Shown: one piece after another, positions 1-6,004 of the stretch
Numbering within the stretch: position 1 is the first letter of the stretch
Layout of the letters: every line of letters begins with the position of its first letter
From: an uncultured Christensenella sp.
Lineage (GTDB): Bacteria > Bacillota > Clostridia > Christensenellales > UBA3700
Length of the DNA stretch: 7,027 nt
NCBI GenBank assembly: GCA_910584035.1
Contig: CAJTZR010000103.1
Span: 1 to 7,027, forward strand
Reading direction: 5' to 3'
Program-made: the position numbers and the translations under genes
The notes under the pieces: generated by a model
What the model was told of the DNA's origin: nothing
Seen by the model: only the letters and a program-made list of their open reading frames with translations
Database searches by the model: none

Positions 1-190
1 AACCATACCATAATAAAGTTAACAATTTTTTTGCAAAAGCTTATTTTAGTTGTTTTGACCCAATTATTGATTAAAGGCATTAGTTTTTTATTAAATTTGA
101 GAATTCCAAATTTAATAACACATAATTTGTATTATTATAATCTTTCAAAAAGTAGATGAGGTTAACATCAATTAAAAATTACAATATAAG
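1..190. other. Non-coding left edge with an AT-rich perfect hairpin
   Basis: No supported gene. The main structure is a perfect inverted repeat with 12-bp arms, TTATTAAATTTG (88-99) and CAAATTTAATAA (107-118), around the 7-nt loop AGAATTC. It lies about 70 bp past the stop codon of the acetyltransferase, but no T-tract follows it on either strand, so it does not look like a normal intrinsic terminator. It could still protect the 3' end of a read-through transcript. Frame 1 on the plus strand stays open from the window edge to a TGA at 157-159; see the rejected items. Confidence 0.4.
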
Positions 191-814
191 TTATTTTAAA
201 AGTTCAGGGTTTATTTGCAAATCTTTAAAATAAAATTTATCGTCTTTCTCTCCAATTTCTCTTTGCACTCTACAAGGAGTCCCAAAAGCCACTACATTTG
301 CTGGGATATCTTTTGTTACAATACTACCCGCACCTATTACAGAGTTATCACCAATACTAACACCTGGCAAAATAACGCAATTTGCACCAATCCACACATT
401 TTTACCAATATGGATAGGTATATTAAATTCATATACTTGCTCCCTAAGCTTTGCATTTATAGGGTGTCCCGCAGTGCATACAATAACATTCGGACCAAAC
501 ATTGTGTAATCACCAACATATATGTCCGCATCGTCTACCAAAGTCAAGTTGAAATTTGCATAAACATTTTTACCAAAATGCACATTACTACCACCCCAAT
601 TACTACGGAATGGTGGTTCAATATAACAATTCTCACCTATCTCAGCAAACATTTGCTTAAGCAATTTTTCTCTTTTCTTTTGTTGTAACGGCTTAGTTTT
701 ATTATACTTATGTAAGCGTTGCAAATATTTTAACTGGTCCAAAACTAGTTCGTCATCATCACAAGTATACAACGCTCCCGACCTTACTTGTTCTTTTAAT
801 TCCTCTAAAGTCAT
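191..814 (-). CDS. Maltose/galactoside-type sugar O-acetyltransferase (LacA/Maa family, left-handed beta-helix)
   Basis: Probable cytoplasmic enzyme that moves an acetyl group from acetyl-CoA to a sugar hydroxyl; the real acceptor cannot be told from sequence. The 207-residue length fits the family. Residues about 2-55 resemble the N-terminal maltose acetyltransferase domain. The conserved stretch IEPPFRSNWG follows at about 65-74, then hexapeptide repeats typical of a trimeric left-handed beta-helix (for example IHIGKNVWIGANCVILPGV and IGDNSVIGAGSIVTKDIP). The expected catalytic histidine is seen in TAGHP at about residue 117, and the NFN segment that usually contacts substrate is present. 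The ATG at 814-812 is chosen because AAGGTGG (826-820) lies 5 nt upstream and the family begins near MTLEELK. A GTG at 847 would add 11 residues but lies inside a hairpin arm and has no ribosome binding site. The gene stands alone, 206 bp or more from its neighbour. Family assignment is firm, substrate is not. Confidence 0.93.
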   Translation of the reverse strand: MTLEELKEQVRSGALYTCDDDELVLDQLKYLQRLHKYNKTKPLQQKKREKLLKQMFAEIGENCYIEPPFRSNWGGSNVHFGKNVYANFNLTLVDDADIYVGDYTMFGPNVIVCTAGHPINAKLREQVYEFNIPIHIGKNVWIGANCVILPGVSIGDNSVIGAGSIVTKDIPANVVAFGTPCRVQREIGEKDDKFYFKDLQINPELLK

Positions 815-819
815 AATAT

Positions 820-826
820 CCACCTT
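820..826 (-). promoter_or_regulatory. Ribosome binding site that decides the acetyltransferase start
   Basis: On the minus strand this reads AAGGTGG and sits 5 nt before the ATG at 814-812. It favours that ATG over the in-frame GTG at 847, which has no such motif. Confidence 0.8.
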
Positions 827-840
827 TTTAATATGATTTT

Positions 841-868
841 TACCCACAAAACAAAAGTTTTGTGGGTA
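841..868. repeat. Perfect 12-bp stem-loop in the acetyltransferase leader
   Basis: The arms TACCCACAAAAC (841-852) and GTTTTGTGGGTA (857-868) are perfectly complementary around a 4-nt loop. The hairpin ends about 14 nt before the ribosome binding site of the acetyltransferase and would be in its 5' leader if the promoter at 895-923 is used. Neither side has a proper T-tract, so I do not call it a terminator. Possible roles are an operator, an mRNA-stabilising 5' hairpin, or a translational control element. Confidence 0.6.
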
Positions 869-894
869 AATTAAAAATTTAGTTTATAAAAAAT

Positions 895-923
895 TTTATA
901 CACAACTTTTGTTGCATTGTTAC
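895..923 (-). promoter_or_regulatory. Putative acetyltransferase promoter overlapped by an operator-like dyad
   Basis: Reading the minus strand, GTAACA (923-918, 4 of 6 to TTGACA) is followed after 17 bp by TATAAA (900-895), which would start RNA near 888. The -35 region lies inside a perfect dyad, TTGTTA-CTAA-TAACAA (917-932), typical in form of a dimeric repressor site. In AT-rich DNA the boxes alone are weak evidence; the 17-bp spacing and the dyad raise the likelihood. Confidence 0.35.
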
Positions 924-1053
924 TAATAACAAATCATATTTTAATTAAAATCTAACTTGCTAATGCAATACACTTATTTTGCAAGCATTTTCCGTTCAAA
1001 TCAACGTTAATTACTGCAAATATCCCTACTTTGTATATTTTTTAATAAAACTT

Positions 1054-1419
1054 TTAGTCGCACTCGCCTAGTTTGCAACCATTGCAACCGCAGTCACAAT
1101 CGTCATCGCAATCGTCACAATCGCAGAAGCCTTCTTCCTCTGCCTCTTTCAAGTACTCATTAAATACTTCGTTCAACAAATTCTCGTCCTCAATTGGAAT
1201 AAACTTGTCATCGCCTTCCTCGTCAACACCAAGCTCGTAAATAATAACCTCATCTTCTGCAATGCCGTCAATTGGCTCAACTGGTTGCAAGAAAATATAC
1301 CATTTATCTTTATAATCAATTGTAGCAACGTGATAAAAATCTACATCTTTACCATCCATATCTACCAATGTAATAATGTCACACTCTTCCTCAAGCATTT
1401 CGTCTTTAATATCAGCCAT
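1054..1419 (-). CDS. DUF1292 (YrzB-like) protein with a Cys/Asp-rich C-terminal tail
   Basis: A 121-residue acidic protein of unknown function. Residues about 7-92 match the DUF1292 pattern: an opening ITLVDMDGKDVDFYHVATID, a central WYIFLQPVE strand, then a run of acidic residues and FIPIEDENLLNEVFNEYLK. In Bacillus subtilis the related yrzB follows yrrK (ruvX), and here too the gene follows ruvX, after 156 bp. The odd part is the tail: after a short acidic linker, residues 99-121 carry eight cysteines (99, 101, 104, 108, 110, 112, 115, 120) among aspartates and glycines, many as CxC or CxxC. That suggests metal binding, which is inference. A perfect AAGGAGG (1433-1427) sits 7 nt before the ATG. 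It has its own strong promoter, so it is probably expressed well and apart from the rarA operon. No clear terminator follows. Confidence 0.85.
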   Translation of the reverse strand: MADIKDEMLEEECDIITLVDMDGKDVDFYHVATIDYKDKWYIFLQPVEPIDGIAEDEVIIYELGVDEEGDDKFIPIEDENLLNEVFNEYLKEAEEEGFCDCDDCDDDCDCGCNGCKLGECD

Positions 1420-1435
1420 AGATAATCCTCCTTGT

Positions 1436-1456
1436 AACTATTTTATTTAAATAGTT
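1436..1456 (-). repeat. 5'-leader stem-loop before the DUF1292 gene
   Basis: Perfect 8-bp arms, AACTATTT and AAATAGTT, around a 5-nt loop. The structure would start about 4 nt into the predicted transcript and end 2 nt before the ribosome binding site AAGGAGG. It may shield the 5' end from RNases or tune translation; the stem is AT-rich and therefore weak. Confidence 0.45.
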
Positions 1457-1466
1457 CCGTAATTAA

Positions 1467-1495
1467 ATTGTATTATATTTACCAAATAATGTCAA
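1467..1495 (-). promoter_or_regulatory. Strong SigA-type promoter of the DUF1292 gene
   Basis: On the minus strand a consensus -35 box TTGACA (1495-1490) is followed after exactly 17 bp by TACAAT (1472-1467), 5 of 6 to consensus. Just upstream of the -35 is an A/T-only near-palindrome (1496-1516) with A and T runs, which resembles an UP element. RNA would begin near 1460, giving a leader of about 40 nt. Confidence 0.75.
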
Positions 1496-1575
1496 TACAT
1501 TTTTTAAAAATATGTAAATTTTAAACAAATAATTTTCTATATCCGCCCGATTTGTGACGATTAAGCAAAATAAAG

Positions 1576-1992
1576 TTATCTTTTACAATCTAAATATTGT
1601 TGCAATATGATTGTCGCTGCTATTTTGTCTATAACGCCTTTACGCTTTTCTCGTCTTACACCAGCTTCAATCAACATTCTCTCACCAGTAACAGTAGTTA
1701 GCCTTTCGTCTTGAAAAGATATTTTAATTCCTTGCACCAACTCACCAAGCTTGCTAGCAAACTCCCTAGTCTTTAATGCTCTGTCCCCCTCTGTTCCGTC
1801 CATATTGACAGGCAAGCCAAACACAATCTCATCCACAAGATTAGGCTTTACTAAACTCGCAATATATGCCAAGTCCTTATCCTCGCTTGTGCGTTTATAA
1901 GTTTCATAACCATTGGCGATTATTTTCATAATATCACTCATAGCAATACCAATTCGTGCATCGCCAAAATCTAATGCCATTATTCTATTCAT
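1576..1992 (-). CDS. ruvX: RuvX/YqgF family RNase H-fold nuclease (putative pre-16S rRNA nuclease / Holliday junction resolvase)
   Basis: A 138-residue protein, the usual length for the family. It starts with the RNase H-fold motif MALDFGDARIGIAMSD, whose aspartate (residue 8) is the first expected catalytic acid. EIVFGLPVNMDGTEG follows in the middle, then DERLTT with the second acid (Glu96), and IDKIAATIILQQYLD near the end with the third (Asp122), so the active site looks complete. Members are reported to process the 5' end of 16S rRNA (E. coli YqgF) and were first proposed as Holliday junction resolvases; which role applies here is not visible. I prefer the ATG at 1992 because a G-rich ribosome binding site precedes it and family proteins begin close to this motif. 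The ATG at 2004 would add four residues and overlap the permease stop codon as TAATG. It is the last gene of the rarA-exporter operon and is probably translationally coupled. Confidence 0.95.
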   Translation of the reverse strand: MNRIMALDFGDARIGIAMSDIMKIIANGYETYKRTSEDKDLAYIASLVKPNLVDEIVFGLPVNMDGTEGDRALKTREFASKLGELVQGIKISFQDERLTTVTGERMLIEAGVRREKRKGVIDKIAATIILQQYLDCKR

Positions 1993-1997
1993 ATTAT

Positions 1998-2002
1998 CCC
2001 CC
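1998..2002 (-). promoter_or_regulatory. Ribosome binding site favouring the internal ruvX start
   Basis: On the minus strand this is GGGGG followed by ATAAT and then ATG at 1992-1990. The upstream ATG at 2004 has only a weak TTGAG-like sequence before it. Both starts are close enough to the permease stop for coupled translation. Confidence 0.5.
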
Positions 2003-2003
2003 A

Positions 2004-3635
2004 TTAAATCTCAAGACATTCATATAATTTATCAAGTTTAGGATAATATACTTGCAATGCAACACCTACATAAATAATTGCGACCAATAAAGCTGGTGCT
2101 AAACCTACAATATTTGCGATTATTTCACTTTTAAAATAATTTGACAAAACTACACTGCTTATTAATGACCCAATGAACGCCACTAAAACCAAAGGTAAAC
2201 CAAACAACATAGCCATTAATGTTTTTGAATTGTTTTTAAACAACTCTTTTGTATTATTCCACGTAAAATTAGGATTTTTCAAATCACTATAAATACACAT
2301 TACATTTGTAGCTAATCCGCCTAATATAACAATAATGGCTAACATTATTATAGTTATATAATGTAATCTTGCAATAATCATACTTATTATCAAAATTATA
2401 TTAATTGCTATTGTATAACACATTGCAAGTCCAATTTTTTGATTAATAATTTTGCGATTAGCTACTGGTAACATTCTAAGTACATCCATTTGTCTTCCCT
2501 CTCTAGAGAAAGCAACTATCGCAAAATAATTCATACCACAGCTAAACATTGTCGCAATTAATGCAGCACAAGAATTAACAACCCCAAGAGGATAAGCACC
2601 TTGTCCATAAACAATACTCAACATAACCATAATTATTGGTGCTAATACTAAACCTAACAAATAATTAAATGCACTGGCAGTTTCACCCATACAGCTTTTA
2701 AAGTCCCTTGTAAGCAAAGCTTTGTCTACACTTACAATTTCATTTTCCTTTTTCTTACCATTCTTTCTAACACCTGTCTCTAACCCACTCCTTGCACTGC
2801 GTTTGTAAAGCACAGCAGACAAACCAATGGATATTATAGCAAGTCCTGCAATAATTGCAAAGAATATTCCGAAATTTTTCAATGCCTCAACCCCAGTAGT
2901 CAACATAGCTGCAGCAATATAAGTATTAGGATAAACAATGTAAGACATTATATCCATAGCTACTTTTATATTTTCCATATTAATACTGCCGTCTGTAGCA
3001 GTACCTTGAATAGCAAAAATCAAATAGTAATATCCCGCAAAAAATCCACCAAATAACAATAACACAACTATTGTTCCAACAATGTTATTACGTTTAAAAT
3101 AACTTACTAAATATCCTAAAGGCACCGCAATAATTGTAATTATAAACAATGGTATAAATGGCGTTAACAAACTACCAATAAAGCCAATTATATAATACGC
3201 AATGCTTTTTATAGATGCACCAATTCCCAAAACCAAAATTACTGGCAATTGAAGAAGTAACGCAAAACCTAAATGCACTAAATACAATGTTACAAACTTT
3301 GATACAAAAATATCAAGTCCAGTTGCTGGTAGTGCTAACAATAACTCCGTATCTTTTGAAAAGAAAAGTAAGGATAATGCCGACATCACTCCAAAAAATA
3401 GTACCATTACTTCGCTTGCAAACATTATACTTGATATCAAGGAACTAAGCATAACAATATCTGAATTCTTTGCAACATAGTATACGCCTACACTCAATAA
3501 CACCAACAATGGCAACACTAAAACACATAGTGCCACATAAATAATAATTTGTTTACGTTTTTCTTTATAATCTTTACTAAAACCAAACATAACCCTAAGG
3601 TTGTTTGTAAAAAGTGGTAAAAATGCTCTAGTCAT
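2004..3635 (-). CDS. ABC exporter permease, ABC-2-like, with two similar halves
   Basis: A 543-residue integral membrane protein, predicted to form the channel for the ATPase encoded just upstream. Hydrophobic segments near residues 29-56, 66-91, 117-141, 146-178, 186-210, 254-275, 324-343, 353-376, 402-424, 427-447, 474-497 and 505-530 suggest about 12 membrane spans. A charged stretch (about 278-320, with KNGKKKENE) probably lies in the cytoplasm between two halves. Each half carries the same signature: a span ending in F-S-(K/R)-(D/E), then LxxLP, then a lysine 10 residues later (LALPATGLDIFVSK near 100-113, RMLPVANRKIINQK near 387-400). Large clostridial permeases of this kind are known, but the substrate is not predictable. 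GAGAGGT lies 5 nt before the ATG; the ATPase gene ends 14 bp upstream and ruvX starts at or just after this stop. The start agrees with the ribosome binding site. Confidence 0.88.
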   Translation of the reverse strand: MTRAFLPLFTNNLRVMFGFSKDYKEKRKQIIIYVALCVLVLPLLVLLSVGVYYVAKNSDIVMLSSLISSIMFASEVMVLFFGVMSALSLLFFSKDTELLLALPATGLDIFVSKFVTLYLVHLGFALLLQLPVILVLGIGASIKSIAYYIIGFIGSLLTPFIPLFIITIIAVPLGYLVSYFKRNNIVGTIVVLLLFGGFFAGYYYLIFAIQGTATDGSINMENIKVAMDIMSYIVYPNTYIAAAMLTTGVEALKNFGIFFAIIAGLAIISIGLSAVLYKRSARSGLETGVRKNGKKKENEIVSVDKALLTRDFKSCMGETASAFNYLLGLVLAPIIMVMLSIVYGQGAYPLGVVNSCAALIATMFSCGMNYFAIVAFSREGRQMDVLRMLPVANRKIINQKIGLAMCYTIAINIILIISMIIARLHYITIIMLAIIVILGGLATNVMCIYSDLKNPNFTWNNTKELFKNNSKTLMAMLFGLPLVLVAFIGSLISSVVLSNYFKSEIIANIVGLAPALLVAIIYVGVALQVYYPKLDKLYECLEI

Positions 3636-3649
3636 AATCTACCTCTCAA

Positions 3650-4612
3650 TTATTGTTTATCTTGTTCTGGTTCAGCTGACTTTTCGTCACTATTTACCAA
3701 ATTAGTATCGATTTTTGACACTTTATTTTCACTATTGTCAATTATTTCTTTACCTTGCTCGCTATTATTTTGAACTACTTCATCAGCTTTATTTGTCAAA
3801 TTTTCGCTAGCTTTACTATCAGCATTTTCTGCATAGCTATTACCTACTTGAGTTCCAGTAACACTATTCAAAGCAGTAGGCACAGCAACATTATCTGCAG
3901 TTAACTCCAAGAAAACATCCTCAAGAGTCTTGCCTTGTTGTTTTTCCTCAAGCTCACTCATAGTGAAAGTAGCTATAATTTTACCAGCCTTTATAATAGC
4001 AATTCTATCACACAACTTTTCCACAACTTCAAGCACGTGTGATGAGAAAAATACAACATTTCCCTTTTCGCAATGCTCACGCATTAACCCTTTTAACTCT
4101 TTAGCAGATTTTGGGTCAAGTCCAGTTAAAGGTTCATCAAGTATCCATACTTTCGGTTCGTGAATCAATGCTCCAATAACACAGATTTTTTGTTTCATTC
4201 CGTGTGAATATGACTTAATTGAATTGTCTAACTTGTCTTGCAAATCAAACCTAATTGCCAATTCATTCAGTCTTTTATCACGCATCTCCTTACTAACGCC
4301 ATAAACATTTGCAAGAAAGTTAACATATTCACGACCCGACAACTTGTCATATACACTATGATTGTCAGATACATAACCTATATTTTTCTTAGCACTAATA
4401 GGGTCTTTTGCGAGGTCAAACCCAGCAATCTCAATTTGCCCATCACTATAAGGTAAGATACCAGTTAAACACTTAATCGTTGTTGATTTACCAGCACCAT
4501 TAGCACCAATAAAACCAAAAACCTCACCATCATTTACAGTTAAGCTCAAGTTTTCAACTGCTAAGTTCGCACTATTTTTGTAACGCTTCGATAAATTATT
4601 GATTTTTATCAT
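3650..4612 (-). CDS. ABC transporter ATP-binding protein (exporter type) with a hydrophilic C-terminal tail
   Basis: The 320-residue cytoplasmic ATPase should drive the permease encoded 14 bp downstream. All core motifs are visible: Walker A GANGAGKST (36-44), signature SHGMKQ (136-141), Walker B VWILDE (155-160), D-loop GLD (164-166) and switch histidine His192 in FFSSHVLE. The region after IGYVSDNHSVYDKLSGREY (78-96) is typical of CcmA/BcrA-like exporter ATPases, although the usual Q-loop glutamine is not evident and the position reads S-D-N. The domain ends near residue 238 (EDVFLELTAD). About 80 more residues follow, rich in Asn, Ser, Glu, Lys and Asp and poor in hydrophobic residues, so probably disordered; many relatives lack such a tail. 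AGGAGG (4623-4618) sits 5 nt before the ATG, overlapping the gap of 12 bp after rarA. The substrate is unknown. Confidence 0.93.
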   Translation of the reverse strand: MIKINNLSKRYKNSANLAVENLSLTVNDGEVFGFIGANGAGKSTTIKCLTGILPYSDGQIEIAGFDLAKDPISAKKNIGYVSDNHSVYDKLSGREYVNFLANVYGVSKEMRDKRLNELAIRFDLQDKLDNSIKSYSHGMKQKICVIGALIHEPKVWILDEPLTGLDPKSAKELKGLMREHCEKGNVVFFSSHVLEVVEKLCDRIAIIKAGKIIATFTMSELEEKQQGKTLEDVFLELTADNVAVPTALNSVTGTQVGNSYAENADSKASENLTNKADEVVQNNSEQGKEIIDNSENKVSKIDTNLVNSDEKSAEPEQDKQ

Positions 4613-4624
4613 ATTAGCCTCCTA

Positions 4625-5923
4625 TTAGCCTTTATTTCTTTTTACTATTTTTGCTCTTATTAAATTCGCTTCTCTACCATTTTTAGACGGCGAATAAATA
4701 ATCTCATCTTTTAAACTATCTGGCAAATATTGTTGTTCCACCCAACCACCAAATGAATGTGGATATTTATATCCTTGCACTTTTTCAACTTTAAAGTTCG
4801 CATCTCTCAAATGCAATGGAACAATATCGTCCTTACTTTGGTTTACAAGTTCTACTGCCTTATCCAAAGCGTTTACCACACTATTTGACTTGCTTGCCTC
4901 ACATACATAAATAATGCTATTTACAAGTGGCAACCTACCCTCTGGCATACCAATATTTTGTATAGCAAACATTGCCGAAGTCGCCATAACTTGTGCCATA
5001 GGGTCTGCCATACCAACATCTTCTGCACTATGAGCTATCAAACGCCTTGCAATCAACATTGGGTCACAACCACTTTCTATCAACCTTATCGCCCAATAAA
5101 CTGCTGCGTCTGAATCACTACCACGCAAGCTTTTACAAAATGCACTAAGCATATCATAATACATTGACTCATCAATAGATAACGCTTTCTTTTGTATTGA
5201 CTCCTCTGCAATTTCCTTATCAATAACAATTTGACCACTACTATTTGGATTGGTTGTAACAACTGCAAGCTCCAACGCATTGTAAGCAGTACGCAAATCG
5301 CCGTCACTCGCCCACACTATATGCCCCAGTGCAGTATCGGATATGGAAATATCATAATTACCTAGCCCGTTTTCCTTATCATTAATTGCTTTAATCAACG
5401 CCTCTCTAATATCCTCAGAGGTCAATTTTTTAAATTCAAATATCCTACATCTTGAAACAATAGCCCTTGTCATTGAAATAAAAGGGTTTTCCGTAGTGGA
5501 ACCTATAAAAATAATATACCCTTGTTCAATACCAGCAAGTACAGAATCAGATTGAGCCTTATTCCAACGATGACACTCATCCAACATTAAATAAGTTTTT
5601 TTGCCATACATTTGCAATCGTTCTTTTGCGTCCTCAATAACTTTCTTTGCCTCTGCAACACCACTTGATACAGCATTTAATCTAACAAAATCTGCTTTTG
5701 TAGTGTTTGCAATAATATTAGCAAGAGTAGTTTTACCACACCCAGGAGGCCCATAAAATATACAACTACCCAAATTGTCTGCCGCAATTGCACGCCTTAA
5801 CAACTTGCCTTTACTTGCAATATGACTTTGTCCTACAAAACTATCCAAGTCAGTAGGTCTCATCCTCTCAGCAAGAGGTGCTAATTTGTTTGTATTTTCT
5901 AAGCATTCAAATAAATTTTCCAT
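4625..5923 (-). CDS. rarA: Replication-associated recombination protein A (RarA/MgsA, AAA+ ATPase)
   Basis: A 432-residue AAA+ ATPase, full length for the family (about 420-450), which acts as a tetramer at stalled or damaged replication forks in the nucleoid, with SSB as a known partner. The conserved opening PLAERMRPTDLDSFVGQ is present. It is followed by Walker A GPPGCGKT (58-65), Walker B LMLDECHRWNKAQ (112-124), where the usual DEIHR or DEVHR reads DECHR, sensor 1 GSTTENP (141-147), the arginine-finger segment SRCR (157-160) and a sensor 2 arginine in GDLRTAYNALE (Arg211). The C-terminal oligomerisation region has LRGSDSDAAVYW (266-277), AEDVGMADP (300-308), HLRDAN (371-376) and WVEQQYLP (394-401). 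The start is supported because the residues before RMRP match other family members. It is the first gene of the operon; its promoter lies so close that the message may lack a leader. Confidence 0.97.
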   Translation of the reverse strand: MENLFECLENTNKLAPLAERMRPTDLDSFVGQSHIASKGKLLRRAIAADNLGSCIFYGPPGCGKTTLANIIANTTKADFVRLNAVSSGVAEAKKVIEDAKERLQMYGKKTYLMLDECHRWNKAQSDSVLAGIEQGYIIFIGSTTENPFISMTRAIVSRCRIFEFKKLTSEDIREALIKAINDKENGLGNYDISISDTALGHIVWASDGDLRTAYNALELAVVTTNPNSSGQIVIDKEIAEESIQKKALSIDESMYYDMLSAFCKSLRGSDSDAAVYWAIRLIESGCDPMLIARRLIAHSAEDVGMADPMAQVMATSAMFAIQNIGMPEGRLPLVNSIIYVCEASKSNSVVNALDKAVELVNQSKDDIVPLHLRDANFKVEKVQGYKYPHSFGGWVEQQYLPDSLKDEIIYSPSKNGREANLIRAKIVKRNKG

Positions 5924-5929
5924 ACAATT

Positions 5930-5959
5930 ATTTTACACCTATTTGCCATATCTTGTCAA
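5930..5959 (-). promoter_or_regulatory. rarA: Promoter of the rarA operon, almost touching the start codon
   Basis: On the minus strand a consensus TTGACA (5959-5954) is followed after 18 bp by TAAAAT (5935-5930), 5 of 6 to TATAAT. Initiation 6-8 nt downstream falls at about 5924-5922, that is, on the ATG (5923-5921) itself. The only ribosome-binding-like sequence, AGGTG (5940-5936), lies in the promoter spacer and would not be in this RNA. The boxes are clear; use of this start point is inference. Confidence 0.6.
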
Positions 5960-6004
5960 TACTTTGCGTTTTAATATTATGTCTAATTATATATAAAATT
6001 CTAA

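Noticed and set aside
88..118. 12-bp hairpin as terminator of the acetyltransferase gene
   Set aside because: On the minus strand the hairpin is followed by A residues, not T residues, and the stem is almost all A-T pairs.
1..159. Plus-strand frame open from the window edge to TGA at 157-159 (52 codons, hydrophobic, Leu/Ile/Asn-rich)
   Set aside because: An open stretch of this length is not rare over six frames in DNA this AT-rich. A perfect hairpin (88-118) lies inside it, and no domain is recognisable. It could be the end of a membrane protein only if the frame continues convincingly to the left, which cannot be seen.
150..180. GATG/CATC mini-hairpin past the acetyltransferase stop as a terminator
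   Set aside because: Only a 4-bp stem before a short T run; too weak to call.
215..688. 157-codon plus-strand open frame inside the acetyltransferase gene
   Set aside because: It is antisense to a strong family match and its translation resembles no protein; a shadow of the real gene.
1538..1575. GC-rich spot ATCCGCCCGAT after ruvX as an operon terminator
   Set aside because: The pairing is incomplete and no T-tract follows; where the operon transcript ends is unclear.
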